Shown here: one piece after another, positions 11,701-26,700 of the stretch
How the letters are laid out: every line of letters begins with the position of its first letter
How positions within the stretch are numbered: the first letter of the stretch is position 1
NCBI RefSeq assembly: GCF_047948215.1
Contig: NC_134463.1
Span: 56,984,201 to 57,048,200, forward strand
Origin: Lycorma delicatula
Lineage: Eukaryota > Arthropoda > Insecta > Hemiptera > Fulgoridae
Direction of reading: 5' to 3'
Length of the DNA: 64,000 bases
The notes under the pieces: model-generated
The model's database searches: none
What the model was told of the DNA's origin: nothing
Seen by the model: the letters and a program-made list of their open reading frames with translations, nothing else
Position numbers and translations under genes: made by a program

Positions 11701-14700
11701 ATTACATGTATAAATATGTGCATATGATTTCTTTTGTTTTTTTGGTTTATATGTTTATTTTTTGAATTTCTGATTATTACATTATTTTGTACTTTTATTT
11801 TTATAGGAAATAAAAAGAATAAAATGCTTTATGAACTAAAAACAATATTACTTTATAAAAAATTGGAAAAGATTCAATTAGATTTGAATGGGTTTGTATC
11901 AAAATAATTGATTCATTATACGGCTTTTTGCTTTACGGCTAACTTTTCTGGAACATATTTAGGCTGTAAAGTGAGGTATGGGTGTATAACCTAAATTGTT
12001 GATTTCTACATTTTCAACCCATCAAACCTTTGGTGACCAAATTGGGAGAGAGTATTTTAGAATTCAGAAACTGTTAAACTAGTGGTTGATTCAGTACCAC
12101 TCACAGAATACATTCAAATAAAATGTTTTATTTAAATTATAATTACGATATGAAGTACTTTTTTATTCAAGCTATTGCTGTTGTTTCTGTCATCTTTTTA
12201 CAGGAATGTTTTTAAGTAGATTTTAGATAAAAAATAAATATTAAAAATAATAATAATAATAAAATTTGATTCAATATAAAATATTTAAAAAAATTAAATT
12301 TAATTCAATATGGCAATCCAAGATGGCAGACAAAATTGAAAATCCATCCATAATGTAGGTTTTTGTAAACTATGTAGAAACCCATTTCTTTCTGCTTCCA
12401 AATATCTCTCAGATATGCAGTATAAAGTTGTTTCCATACCTAAATATATCCTGGCATATATATATATATAACTTATATAAAACTTACCACTTTACTTATA
12501 AACTTATAATGTAAAAGCATTTTATATTGTTTTGAGTGAATCATAATTTTAGTATAATTTTCTAATTTAGAAATACAAGCTTTTGTTATGAAAGGCTGAT
12601 TAGGTTGTATAATAAAAAGGTTTATTTCTAAACACTTTAGTGGCTTTTGCAGCCATCTTCAGTGACTGTTATTGCTGATCTCACGTAGTTGTTTTATAAT
12701 AAGATAAAAGGATTTGAACTGATTCATTGATCTGCTCATTAAGTATATTATGCTTCTCTTTTTGTATGTTTATATATTTCATACTGCCTAAGGATGTCAC
12801 GATGTAGTTCTGTTTTGTGGTTGTTTAGAATTGTTGCTGTCATTAATAATTTACAATTATATATTTTCAATAGGTAGTGGAACATCTGGTATTCCACCAT
12901 TTCAGTTGCCACCATTTACTGCTAAAATTGGAAACAATACATTCAATGCTTTAGAAATGACTGAAGAGTTGGGTTCAGCAGTATTTATAGTACCAATCAT
13001 AGCAGTATTAGCTAATATTGCCATTGCCAAAGCCTTTAGTAAGTATCAAAAAATTTATTTGTATACTCACAAGTCACAATAATTGTACCCAATTACAGTA
13101 ATTATATATTAAATGTAATGTATATCCAATAACAATAACATCTTTTTCGGGGTGGGGCAGTGATAAGAGGTTTTGAAAAAATGCCAAACCCTTGTTGAGA
13201 ATTGAATATTGGACAGTGATTAAACTAAATTCTTATTACTAAATCAATTGTCAAGTTATTTAGTGTATCAGTTTATAAAACATTTACTAATTTATTCATC
13301 AGCAAAGTAATAAATTTGCAGCTACCATAATCTTAAAGTTGTGGTAAGAGAATATTTATCATAGTCTCAGGCTGACCAATCCTGAGGCAGTGGTTTTAAT
13401 TGAGTCTCACTGATCAAAATTTACCAGTTACATGAATATTGTTAAGGTAAATAGATGTAATTAAATTTAAAGAAATATTAAAATACAGTATTACTCTGTT
13501 GTCCAGGAGGTCAAAAAGGACTGGACTAAATTTGTACTTTATAGAAACTGTTTCTCAGAAGTGCACAAGAAAAAACTAGGACAAATACTGTATATTATAT
13601 TTTATGGATTTATTTTTTACTAAATCACTTTTTATGAGTAAATTCTAAATTACTTTTAAAATGTAAAAAAATTCCACCCAGCCATTTTTAAATGGGCTTT
13701 ATTTTTTAGTTTATTTCCATAGATCTACCCCTACAATTTTGATACAGGTTTTATTTAATGAATGCTGCTGACCCATAAATGAACAATAGAATAAAAAACA
13801 AACTTTTTTTGCAATTTTGGCGACAATAAGACTGTGAGATTTGTGATGGGGAGGGGATGTGTGCTATCACTGCCAGACATTTTGATTTATTTAATCCTTA
13901 TCACTGGATTAAATTGTTCAATTTTAATGATTTTAAAATCATAATAAAATTTAGTATTTTTTCTAAATTTGTCTTGCTTTTGCTATGTAGCTTATTATTA
14001 CAGAAGGCAATTTTCCTAAAGGCTTCAAATTTTACAACAAAGTTTTTAATTAAATATAAATGAAAGATTTCAGTAAATCTTTTAAAGCTTGATACCAAAA
14101 AAAAGGTTTAAAGTAAAAAAAAATTGTTCAATTTCTATGATGCACGGCTGAGATAAGTTTTTGGAGATATTTTTTAATATGAAAAACATTCATACAGAAT
14201 TTGAAAACATTTGTAATCCGCTTACCCAAATAATTTTAAATTTCTTATTTTCATAACAATTAACTGAATATTAATATTTATTCCTTCATTCATATTAAAT
14301 TTATGAAGCTTTTAATTATATTAAAAAACTGAAAACAAAATTTTGCTTAAAGATCCACCTTAGATATTTTTTGTAATACGTCATAGAGCAACAATTTTGA
14401 AAATTTAAAAACGTATAAAGGGATCTCATTCCTACATTCAAAGAACCAGCACTGCAAATGAATATCAGACAATTCCAAATGATACCAATGTTTAAAATAA
14501 GGAATCAGTTTTCTGATGATAGGCAAGTTAACCACTTAAATTTGCTTTTTCCAGCAATAAGTGCAGTTATTTTGTGGGATTCATTTATAGGTGTCTGTCT
14601 GAAATCATTTGTATGAGTTTGTTCTTCAAGAAATTTCTAAAACAATGAAATTGCATGGATTTTCTCTATCTCTTTTCAGTTATCAGAAAATTTTCTTGCT

Positions 14701-17700
14701 GTTATCTTAAAACCTAATGAAGGTCTACAACTTTTTACTGATGATCAATCTCTGGTTGTAATATTCCATGTTAATCTAGATCTAAAAACATTATTGACAA
14801 AATTGTAGTAAATTCTAAAAGGTAGTGATAACACCAAATGTAACAAACACTTTATTAATGGGCCAGAAGGCAATGGAAAAACATTTGGGTATCGCTATGT
14901 AAATAAGCATTTGGATTAACATTGTAGATTCACTGTAATTGCAGCATGTTGTTGCATGACCATTACATGGTGGGCACACTCCATCTAACTGTTTTAAGAT
15001 AGTTCTCAATTTAAATTAATCTTGGATTTTTAGATTTTAGATGTGTATAATCTAATATCCTTTGAATAAACAACAAAATAAAACCATATAAAATATTATT
15101 TTTTGTGCCCATTATTAAAAACATTTAAGCTTAAGAAAAACATCAGAATTGATAAGTAACAACAAAGATTTCTTTTTAACTCTTTAAGAATGATTGGAAA
15201 TTGAATATATCCAAAATTATCAGAGGTCACTGAAAATATGATTTAATTACCCTCACAAATTATGTCAAGAAATGATATAAAAGAATTACTGGTAACACTA
15301 CAAATGACTTGTAAGACTATGCAGTATTTTATGTAATAGGACCATGCTGACTCCTCAAAATGTAAACTGTGATGAAACAACAAATTTATTTGCAAATAAA
15401 ATCATTAACTAATTACACTGAAAAAAGTTACATTAGTATCAACACTTTTTTTTTTGGAAGATAATAACAACATAGTATAATATCCAAGCAAATTTCTAAA
15501 TAATTTGAACTTGAGTGGTATTTCTCCTAATACACTAACTTAAAACAGAAAACAATTGACATTATTTTAAGAAACTTCAATGTTTCATTTGGTATTGTGA
15601 ATGGCACCAGGCTAATTGTACTTATGATTCAATTCAAAGCATGTGAAAAATACGCATGAAGTTGCTTAGAACTTGGTCTTAATATTCAAGGAAAAGGGAT
15701 GAAAATATTCCTTTCCCATATACTTATTACCATCTGATATTATTTTGTAGTTTTCTTTTAAGAGAAGGATTTTTTTATGTGAGTTGCCTTTTATAATTAA
15801 TTAAAGCATAGAGACAAATTTTAGAATAAGCTGGACTATATTTACCACAATCTGTATTTAGGCTTGTACAATTACACGTAGCTTTGTTATGGATATTTTA
15901 GGTACAAATAGAACTATCAGGCAATTTCACCTTTATTATTACATACAAAGAATTTTTGTAGGAATGAGTGCCAACAATCTTTTAAATAATAAATCTCTTT
16001 ATAAATTCAAATTTTCAGCGTTGGAATTACAAAATATATGAATTTATTCGCATAGATACACAATATATATAAAAATGCATTCTGTTAAATATAGAAAATT
16101 ATTTATTTACCAACTCCTAAGGAATAAGTAAAAAGTTAAATCACATTTTCTCTAACCCTGTTACAACTTATTAATGTCTACTTTTCTCTAAACATTTTCT
16201 TTTATTAATTTATTATGTGCATTGAACAAAAAAATATAATAATAAAAACAATTACATGAAAATTCAAAGTATTTATTATTTGAAAATTGCAATTTATTAC
16301 TGAACAGCAGGATAAATGTAATATAGCTTAAACATTATGTACAACTCACTTTCAAATGTCAATGAGAAATTGTTATTTCAGAGGATTTTTTTGAGGTGAT
16401 TACTTCACCTCAAAAAAATCCTTTTTTAGTGGAACTACTGGAGGTATGGTTAATAGTGCCTGTTTTAAAAATGTTAGTAACACCTATAATTAAATAATAG
16501 GAGTATATTCCACCCCTGTAACATTTTTTTGTTTAATTTGTTGCTTTTTATAAAATTTATTTTAAGTACATTGAGATTTTTTTTTATGCGATGCATTTAA
16601 AATATTCATGTTTTTTATGTGACTGTGTGTGTTTTGATTCCTTGAAGAAATTTTCAAAATAACAGAATCATTTTCTGCTAATCATATCATTGAAAGAAAC
16701 ACACATAATATTAACCACAACTTGCAAAGTTTGCAAATAGGACATAAGAACCAAGATCTCATTACGTTGAACAATATGAAATTTAATAATACATTTCATA
16801 ATAAACTACTTAAATTTGATAAAAACAACAAATTAGATGAACATAACTAAAATCTTCTTTTTTTTACTTCAAACTAAAAGGGTTTCCCCTTTTAAATGCA
16901 TACACCATTAACAACCATGACACCATTACATTATTATATAGTGTAAGAGGAAGTTAAAAAAATAATTAAATAAAATAATGATTGTTACTTTGAACATGAT
17001 GTGTGTTTTAAGAAATGTGTTTTTATTTTTGAACAATACAATCTAGATTGAAAATATGGAATACAGTAAATCAATCTTAAAAATATAGATACAAAAAAAA
17101 GAAAGTTAATTTTGGTTTTAATTAATTTTTTTTTTTTTCAATCAGCCACAGGAGAAACAATTGATGCAACTCAAGAAATGTTAACATTAAGTCTGTGTAA
17201 TATATTTGGATCTTGCCTTGGTTCAATGCCAACTTGCGGTGCATTTACAAGAAGTGCTGTAAGTAGCGCAAGTGGAGTAAGATCACCTATAGCAGGTGTA
17301 TTTTCAGGTATATTCATTATTTAGGCGATTGTATTTTTTTTAAATGTTTTAAATTATTATTTTATTTAAGATTAATTGTAGTACATTAGCATGAATTAAA
17401 CATGTTTATTTACTTGTAACTGTAAATTACATTTGTAACAGTGCTTTCAAAAATGTTTTTGGAGTTACAAAAATACAGTTGACTTAGTCAATGAACACTA
17501 TAATAATAGCTTGGTGATATATTTCTTCAATTTTTAAAACATTTACATTGATCCATTGAGTTAATTATCTTTCTAAATAATTAGGTGGCTGAGAAGCATG
17601 TTTTTTATTGATCAGAATTTTTAAATGTATCAATATATGTTGTACAATAAAGATGTTTATTTATGTTTAAGTTTTATCAACTTATTTCTGTAATGATTAC

Positions 17701-20700
17701 AATATGGATTAGCATGTTGAGATTTACTTAAGAAAAAAAAGTCAGTTTTTAATTATAATCTTGCGAATCATCATAATTTTAAAAAATAACTATTTTATAA
17801 CAGTTATAAAAAAGAAAATTAATATGCTGTTATTTTGTTTCATATCTTTTTCGTTATCAGTTGTTAAATGATTTGATGCACTGCTCCATTCTTTTAAGTT
17901 CATTGCTAATTTCTTAGTTCCATCCAACCTCTTACATTCTACGTCCTCAATTATTTATTACTTATATCCTTAATTCCTAAATTTAAAAAAGGTTCTCTCT
18001 TTGTGCTATTCTAATTTTGATTTCTTCTTTTCATCAATCTTTTGTATTAATTTTAATAACAGAATTTACAAATTTTTGTATATTGTGTTCTGTCGTGATA
18101 CTCCTCATTATTCTTATCTCTGGTGTACTTTATTGACATAATGTTCATTATATTTTTCCTTCAAATTGAATTTCTTTCCTAACAATGAATCCTTATTATT
18201 CACTACTTCTAACTCATCCCTAGTTTCAACTAAAATAACAGCATTACCAGTAAGTTTAAATTATTTCTTTTGTACCAGAACTCTATTTTGCTCCTTATAA
18301 CAATTGCATATCTTTTATGTTAATAAGATTTTCTATTTTCATCATGTTTTGTATTTTTATAATTTCTTCATCCATCTATTATTTATAAAATATTTTTCAT
18401 TATGCTAATGTTTTCTACAAACTGTAACCTTTATGCTCAGTCTCCTCTTCCGTGTTATATGTAACTTTCGGTCAGAATGTATGTTTTATTCATATCATTT
18501 TAACTTTACATCATTCCCTTTTAATTTGGTTATATCTCTTTTCTTTGTCCTCCCTTTTTTTTACTTTCTTAAATTTCAACATTTCATCATTAATAAAACG
18601 TGGCAAAAATCAATATCTACTCCTGAAAACATTTTAAATTCCATAGATTGAACAAAACATCATCCACCTTCCTGAATTTCCTTTTCTCACCCATATATCT
18701 TCTTCTTTTATGATTTAAAAAAAGATTGTTAGCTACGAGGGTTATTTTTTTTCAAGGTCCGATTGGTCACGAAATTAAAACCACAGTGAAAATAAAAAAT
18801 ATTTTATTTGTAACAAGTAGTTACATAATTACACTATTTCTCTATATAGTCGCCATTCCGATTTGACATTTGTCGTAGCGTGGTACCAACTTTCCAATAC
18901 CCTTGTCATAGAACGGAGCCGCCTATGTTTTCAGCCATGTTTCTACACTGGTCAGCTCGATGTCTGTGCTAAAATGTTGTCCTCCTAGTTGTCCTCGTTT
19001 CGTGTGAGCAAAGAGGTGAAAATCGGATGGAGCCAAGTCTGGGCTGTATGGAGGGTGATCAAACACTTCCCAACGAAAACGCTGCAGGAGCTTCTTTGTT
19101 ACAGCTGCAGTGTGCGGCTGAGCATGAAGAAAGACAATGCCTGATAACAACATTTCTCTCCGCTTATTATGAATTGCCCTTCATCGATGTTGAAGAGTCA
19201 CGCAGTATGAGGCTGCAGTGATGATCGTGCTACGTTCCATGAATTCCACCAAGAGAACTCCATTCCGGTCCCAGAACACAGTAGCCATACACTTTCTGTT
19301 GGAGAAGGTTGCTTGAACTTCTTTGGTTTACTGGGAGAATGAGAATGCATCCACTGTTTGGATTGTTCGTTTCTTCAGTTTCGAAATAGACCCCTATTTC
19401 ATTCCCTGTTACAATTTTGTTCAAAAAATCTTCTCCTTCACTGTGGTAGTGCTCGAGAAACGTTAGGGAGGCGTCCATTCTCATTGTTTTGTGATGGTCG
19501 GACAGCATCTTGGGAACCCATCTCGCACACAGTTTGCGGTACTGAAGTCTCTCACTCACAATGGTGTAGAGAGCTGAGCTTGAAGTTTCAGGAAACGAAT
19601 CACTCAATACAGAAATTGTGAACCGACGATTTTCTCGAATTGCCTCATCCACTCCCTCAACGAGATCATCGGTTGACACTTGCTTCCTTCCCTGACTGCC
19701 TGCATCATGAACATCTGTATGTCCTGCTTTAAAGTTCCTGCACCATTGTCGCACTTTGCTGTCACTCATTGAAGTTTCACTGTATACATTACTTATTCGT
19801 TGATGAATTTCAGCTGCATTACACTCCTAAGCTTGAAGAAATCGAATTACCGCACACATTTCACACTTGGCGGGAGATGCTATTGTTGTAGATATGTTTA
19901 CGTGCTAGCTGCATGTTCAGAACTAAACGAAGTGACACGGCGTGATTGAAGGCCGTACTAGAGATGCTGCACAACACATATGCGCAAAGGTTCATCCAAT
20001 TTTTGTGCGGGTTTTTTATTTCGCGACCAATCGGACCTTGAAAAAAAAATAACCTTTGTATTATTACCTTTTACTCAGTAGAAACTTCTATAAGCTTTCA
20101 TCTTTGTGATCTAATACATACTGTTTTTTGTCATTCTCCTACACTGGCATGCTAATCTTTTGTTACTATTAAATTTTCATATCCTTTTTCATATGTGATT
20201 AAATCATACATTTTTTCACCCTTGATTATCTTATCATCAGCTAAAGTGGTTGGTATATAAACTTTCAATATTATAATTGGTTTGGGCTTTGAATAAATTT
20301 ATATAAAAATAATTAACTTAGACGGTGTTTGTACTAGCATACTTGTCCTACCTCTCAATATTTTTTTTGGGATTGAGGTCATCAATTACTGTGGTTATTA
20401 GCCACTGCCTCAAACTAAAACTTTCCTATCCTACTTGATACTAGTGACCTAGTCATAAGACTAGTTTTTTTTAGACAGATCATCCAGAAAACAGATTTGT
20501 CATAGAGAATCCTTAAAAGAAACACAAGATGACAATGGTGTATAGAACCCTTGTCACTAAAAAACATACACTCCATTTTTAAGATCTGTTTTAAACTCTA
20601 TCAAAAACAGGTGTAAAGTCCCACAATTATTAAATACTCTTCTTTACAACAAATTCATCAAAAACTTATAAAACTAACAACTTGCATAATATTGAATGCC

Positions 20701-23700
20701 TAGGTTTTCCCCTATGCCAACATTTTTTCTGTCTTTTTTCCATCCTCCTGAAGGCCTCTACCTCTGATGACACAGGGTTTCTGAGGCACCGGAAATGGAA
20801 TCTTCATCCATCTCTGATACTATGGAGGATGTTTATGGACAGCATTGAGTGATACCAACTCAAGTGGAGTGGGGAGTAGTAGTGTGTCCAAGTCTAGACT
20901 GGATGCATTCCCTGATCAAATTTTTGGGGCGGCTAAAGTGCTCGCCCAGTTCTCTGTAATTACGAGAGTTTATTTTTCTACTATCCTTATATTATCTTTT
21001 TGGATTCCCTGAATGAGGATTTTCTCTATTTTAACTTTGATTTGCAGTGGATAAGGTTCAGGTTTCTTCTATGTTTTGACTTCATTTTCCTTCACCTTGG
21101 TCGAAGGCTTATTCCTAGGTTGTATTGTTTGGAGACATTTGTTTTTTCTGTGTCAATTTTGGACTGGTTTCTCTACTTGCTCGATTTTTTAATTTGTCAT
21201 TGATGATACATTTACATTCAACATCAGCTGCGGCTGTTGCTTGTTAATAGATACATTTTTCGGTTTAATGGAAGCTGCAGAAGCTGCAGCAACCTAAGCA
21301 TAAGACTTAATCTTCGACATTTTGTTAAGCACAGTTTTCCTAGCTTTGAAGTAGCTGACTTTTTATATGATTTTTATGTGCTGGATTTCTACTTCTTCCT
21401 TATAAATCAGACAGTTTCACAATCTTGTCAGATAATGCCTATGATAATTGATACAGAAAGTGGTTCACGGATCATCCAAATGCAATGGATCACCACAAAC
21501 ACAGATCTGTTGTGTACATTATACAACTTTATGTCTGAATATCTGACTACTAGATCTATCGTTAATCTATCATTTCTCATTTAAAATTATTTAATCAAGC
21601 TCTCATTTAAACTTTTTATTAAACATTATTAATCATTCTACAGAAACTCAATTTAAAGAAAAGTATTCTTTTTTAATGATGTACTAAAGTTTCTATACTT
21701 AATTACTCAAAAATATTTTAATTTGTTGAAATTAAATCAGAAAGTTCTTCATTTACATTAGAAAAAGAGATAGTAATTTTTATTTTGCTATAAATTAAAT
21801 ATACCTTATCATTGCATGATTATAGATTTAATTTATTGATTGCATATAGGTTTTATTTTTCAGGATGTCTTTCTCTTCTTGCTATCAACTTCTTATCATC
21901 ATATTTTCATCTTATTCCACGTGCTACATTATCAGCAGTATTAATTAGTGCAGTTGCATATTTAATCGATTGGCAGATTATTCTCCCACTATGGAAAACG
22001 AATAGTTGGTACCAAACTTATCTGTATTAGTTTACTATATTAAGAAGATTAGAATTATTTATTTTGGAATATTCAGTTATAAATGACTTTGCTGAACATT
22101 TTATTAGAATATGATTTTTTTTTAAATTTATATGCATTTTTATATTTACGTAAACAGTAAAGTTTAAGAAAAATATTCTTATCTTAATTATACATTCTTA
22201 TTGAAAACAAGAGTGCATTTCAGAAGTACCTCCAATAAATTCATTTATAAATTTTCCATAAAAAAAAACACAAGTCAAGATAATAAAAGTTTTGAATTTA
22301 AAAAAGCCATCTGCTTTATTAAATGTTTATGTATAGTGTATTACATGAATCATAATCTTAATTCATTGACATATTCAGAAGATCAAATGGATTCATTTAA
22401 AAAGTCTGCTTTTAAATTTTAAACTATTATTTTGTTATGTTGATTCATATAATATTTTTTTTATGAAAGTTGATGCTAAGTATCTTTGAAAAAATGTTCT
22501 TCAATGCAGTTATATTTTATGATGATAAGAATATCTTTCATAAATTAAACTAATTAGGTAAATTCATTAATTTAATATGCGATTGTAATGTAATAATAAT
22601 GAATAGTATGTAAGTATATGTATATCAACACTTTATGGTGATTTAGGTGCTGATCTGAATTAGGGACAATACACAGTGAATTAATGTAAAAAAAAGAAGT
22701 ATATGAAACAATTGTTAGCAATTCATTTTAAGTTATGTATTGTGGTAAGTAATCAAAAATGTAATAATATTATCTATACCCCTTACCTACAGTAATGTTC
22801 AATAAAATTAATAATATCTAACACTTCAGATTTTATCATTTCAATCTATAAAATTTCATATCATGCTTTGCAAAATTTAATTTTGTTTAATACCTTTGAA
22901 CTGGATTTACCATTTTGATGAAATCTGGTAAAATGATTTCTGTATATAAGGTATTGATGCCTTTTAATTTTTATTGTGATTGGTCAAGGGGGAAAGAAGA
23001 TATAAACGTTGTGGATTTCATATCTCAAAGTTTTACTCATAGAAAGATCATTTTTTTACATAATGTCCTTTTAACATCTAAGATACTTTCTGATAGTATT
23101 TGTTTTTATTCAAACCTCTAGAAAGGGATAAGGAAAAAACCTTTGTTTCTTTTTTTGTAATTTCTTAGCTCATTCGCATTCTTGTATTAGTTAGATGATT
23201 TCATTACATTTGTATAACACTTTGGTTACGTATTTTACCAATTCCATTCAGTAATGGGGTATGATAAGTCTATCTTTTGCCTTTTTTCATCAGTCATCAG
23301 TTTGCTTGGTATTTTCAAACTGTTTTAATAAGTTTTTATAAAATGTTATATGGTGACTTCTGAATATGATCAGTTTACAATAAATCAAGGAGGTGGAGAA
23401 ATGCAGTCATCACGGATTCCATATCTCGAAATTTCATTCAAAAACTAGAATAATTTTTTTTACATAATTCTTTGCTACTTACATACTTTGACAATTTTTG
23501 TCAAAATCTTCACCCACGATAGACCACTACTAGCCAGAGTTGTGTAACCAAGTTTATAATTTTTCCAGCTTTTTAAAATTTTTTTAAAAATTTTTTCAGC
23601 AGTTTGTTGTATTGATCATTTACTTCAAAGAAACATAAGAAAAGTAAAAATATCCTTTATCTACTCGCCACAGTAATGATCATTTTAGGAATTCTGTATT

Positions 23701-26700
23701 CTGAATATTTTTATTATTCTGGTTAAAAACACCCTTTAAGAAAATGTAACTTACATTTTATAAATATACAACTATGCATGCATATTTATCTCTGCAAATA
23801 AAATTATTAGTATAATAATAATAATAATAATGATAATAATAATAATAATATTTTTAAAATAATTGCTTAAACATTAAAAATTTGAACTTGGATATCTCTG
23901 ATATACCATGTGTAAAAAATGAAAACTTTTACTAATTGACCACAGAACACTTTTATTCTGTGAGGAGACTTCTCTCAAGACTCTAAATGTAAAATTAAAA
24001 CTAGCTCAGAAAAAGTAAAGGTTTTGATAACTTTCCTGTTTCAAGAGTGTACTATGATCAACTTTAAAAAAAATTCAATGGACACTTAACTGAAAAATAA
24101 TAATGTCAATAAATAAATAAATATTTATTCTGACTGATACATTAAAATACATCATTATATAGATCATGTCAATGTAAGATAAATTATAAGTATAAAAACA
24201 TTATAAGAGAAAGAATACATATGTGTTTTTATAAGTTCATATTGATTACTTCATAATTCTATGAAATAATACATTATATAAGGTAAATACACTGAATATA
24301 AAAAATTTCTATAAAATAATTCACAATTAAGAAGGCAGCTTTTTGTTTTTAATTAATATTACTTAAAAATTCAACAGAATAATATTGCTGCCGTACAATA
24401 AAATCTTATAATTGTATTTTAAATAAATTGGTGGGAAGAGTTTTCAAGTGGTTCAGCAATTTATTAAAAATGGAAATGGAAGCACAATATGGTCCTTTTT
24501 CGTAAGCCAAATATTGTGTTGCGTTGTTTGAAAATATTTCCGCAAAAGGTGTATATTGATATTTTTCAAAATAAGTGACTATTCTTTTTATCAAAGATTG
24601 CACATTCATTTGGTCTCAGTTGTTTAGACCACATAATTTTAATTATGATTTTTTTTCATTATATAGTAAAAATCACTCAAAATTATTAATTTTTAGACTA
24701 GTTGTTAAAAACCACCTGCAGGGCCAGTTCTGCCATGTGTGCAAGGTGTGCAACACATACAGGTCGCGGAAATAAGGGGGTGACTAAAATCTTTCACTTT
24801 TTTTATTCTATTGATTATGTAATACTTTTGCACTGCATTGCTGAAAATTTAAATTATATTTCTTAGGTTTTATAATTTTTATCATTTTATTGTATCCATC
24901 TTGTTTTTGAAGACTTCAGTTATTGTTTTATTAAGGCATGATTATATTTCACTGCTGACCACAAAATTTTTTAAGATATTTCAAATTTGCGCGATACTGC
25001 ATGCACACCCCAAGTGTTTTTTAAATGTACTTACTGAAAATTGAGGTTAGAGTATTGCCAAGTAAATATGCAGCTATTTGCTTGGATTTGATTGCAATAG
25101 TGTTTTTGTTTAGGTTTCTTGGATAAATTATTATTAAAAAAAATCAGTTACGAAGCAAAGAGTGCCAAATTAAGTGTAAGTTTTCATTCTTATTATTTAA
25201 TTTTCTTATTTTGGATAACTTCATCACAGTGAAATCGAAATGGAAGATAGAAGAACAAAAAGATTATCTGGAGCTAAATGTAAAAAAAGAGACAAGAAAG
25301 ACAAAAACAAATGAGAATCTTAAAGGGTCTCTTAATAGATTCTTTAGTGATACTATCAATCAACCTTCAACATCACAAAATGTTACTGATATTCAGGAAT
25401 GAATGACGAAATAGTAGTCTCTGTGTCTACAAATATTGAAAAAAAAAAAAAAAAATTAGTGGAAGGTATTGCTGGTAATGATGAAGTAGTAGTAGTGAAA
25501 GATAATGGAGAAATAATTTAAGTGAAAAAAATATTGAAATGGAACAAAATCTACTGTAACTTGCTCCTGAACAATCCAAGTTTGTGATATGAAATAATAA
25601 GTAATATAGCATAGATTTTAATTGAGAAGGGACCAGAATTTGACTTTCCTGTTGGGGCATACATTTTCCAAAAGCTACTATGAATGCATTCTCCTGAACG
25701 GTGAAAAAGTTAACAGGGATTGGTTAATCTATTCAAAATGCAATGATTCCTGTTTATTGGTTTCCTTGCAAACTTTTTTGTTAAAGATGATTTATTAACA
25801 TAAAAAAGTTAGTTATATGCATAATGAAAATAGTTCGCATAATGAAAATATCAAAAAATGGATTTGTATGATAAAATCTGTAAAAATCAATACTACTGTG
25901 GACAGTTTTAATCAAGTGTTTATTAGAAGCAAAAAAACAACATCGGTATAGCATAATTCAAGAAATTACATCCATAATTAAACAATTATCTCATTAATCT
26001 TTAGCTTTTAGAGGTTCACCTGATATTGTGTATGAACTCAATAACGTAAATTTTTTGAAAGTTGTTGAGATGATTGCGAGTTTTGATACTGTAATGTGAG
26101 AACTTCATAGAATTGAAAAATCTAAACATTCCAATAAACAGATGTCTCACTATTTAGACAAAATAATTCAAAATGAAATAATTAATATGAGTGGTATAAA
26201 AATTAAAAATACAATTTTAGAGTTAATCCATAAGTCAAATATTTTTCCATAATTTTAGACAGCACGCGTGATGTCAGTCATGTTGAACAAATAACTATTA
26301 TTATATGTTTTGTTTATTTAAAAAATGAGAAATAGAAATCTGAGAACATTTTTTGAATTTCTTTCCAGTAAATAACACTACTGGAAAAGGCTTATGTGAT
26401 TTCATTTTGGAAGACTTTTCTAAATTAAAATTAAATATTTATAATATCAGAGAACAAGGATATAGTAATGCTGTTAATATGAAAGGAAAACATGTTGGTT
26501 TACAAAGAAGAATTTTAAACATAAAACCATTTTAATTGCTTTTAAAGCAATTTTAATTGAGCCATTTTATGTTCCATGTTCAGCACATAGAATTAACTAT
26601 TAATAATAGTGCCAATATTTCCAATGAAATGGTACAATTTTTTGATGTAGTACAGAAAAATGTATATTTTTTCAATTTCATCAAGGTGGTAAATATTGAA

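Larger units (their letters stand above)
18736..20058 (-). mobile_element. Mariner transposon with clear terminal inverted repeats
   Basis: 1323 bp, flanked by TA (18734-18735 and 20059-20060). Ends: GAGGGTTATT and the reverse complement AAAGGTTATT, then TTCAAGGTCCGATTGGTC on both sides, about 40 bp in all. Encodes a mariner transposase on the minus strand in two pieces (19769-19230 and 19153-18923). The well-kept ends suggest it is younger than the LINE it entered. Confidence 0.9.
17850..20330 (-). mobile_element. Old LINE fragment split by a mariner
   Basis: 17850-18735 and 20059-20330 resemble, in the same order and strand, parts of the LINE at 41070-43470. Examples are TTTGATGCACTGCTCC versus TTTGATGCAGCTCTCC near the 3' end, ATATCTACTCCTGAAAAC versus ATGTCTACTCCAGGATGC, and the GGTTTGGGCTTTG region versus GGTTTAGGTTTTG. 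No frame remains. The mariner at 18736-20058 interrupts it. Confidence 0.6.

Noticed and set aside
21237..21584. 115-codon open stretch on the plus strand
   Set aside because: No motif, hydrophobic by composition in AT-rich DNA, inside an SLC26 intron, and no splice context or homologue recognised.
23812..23850. CRISPR-like or satellite array
   Set aside because: Only simple microsatellites are present; no spaced repeats with unique spacers.
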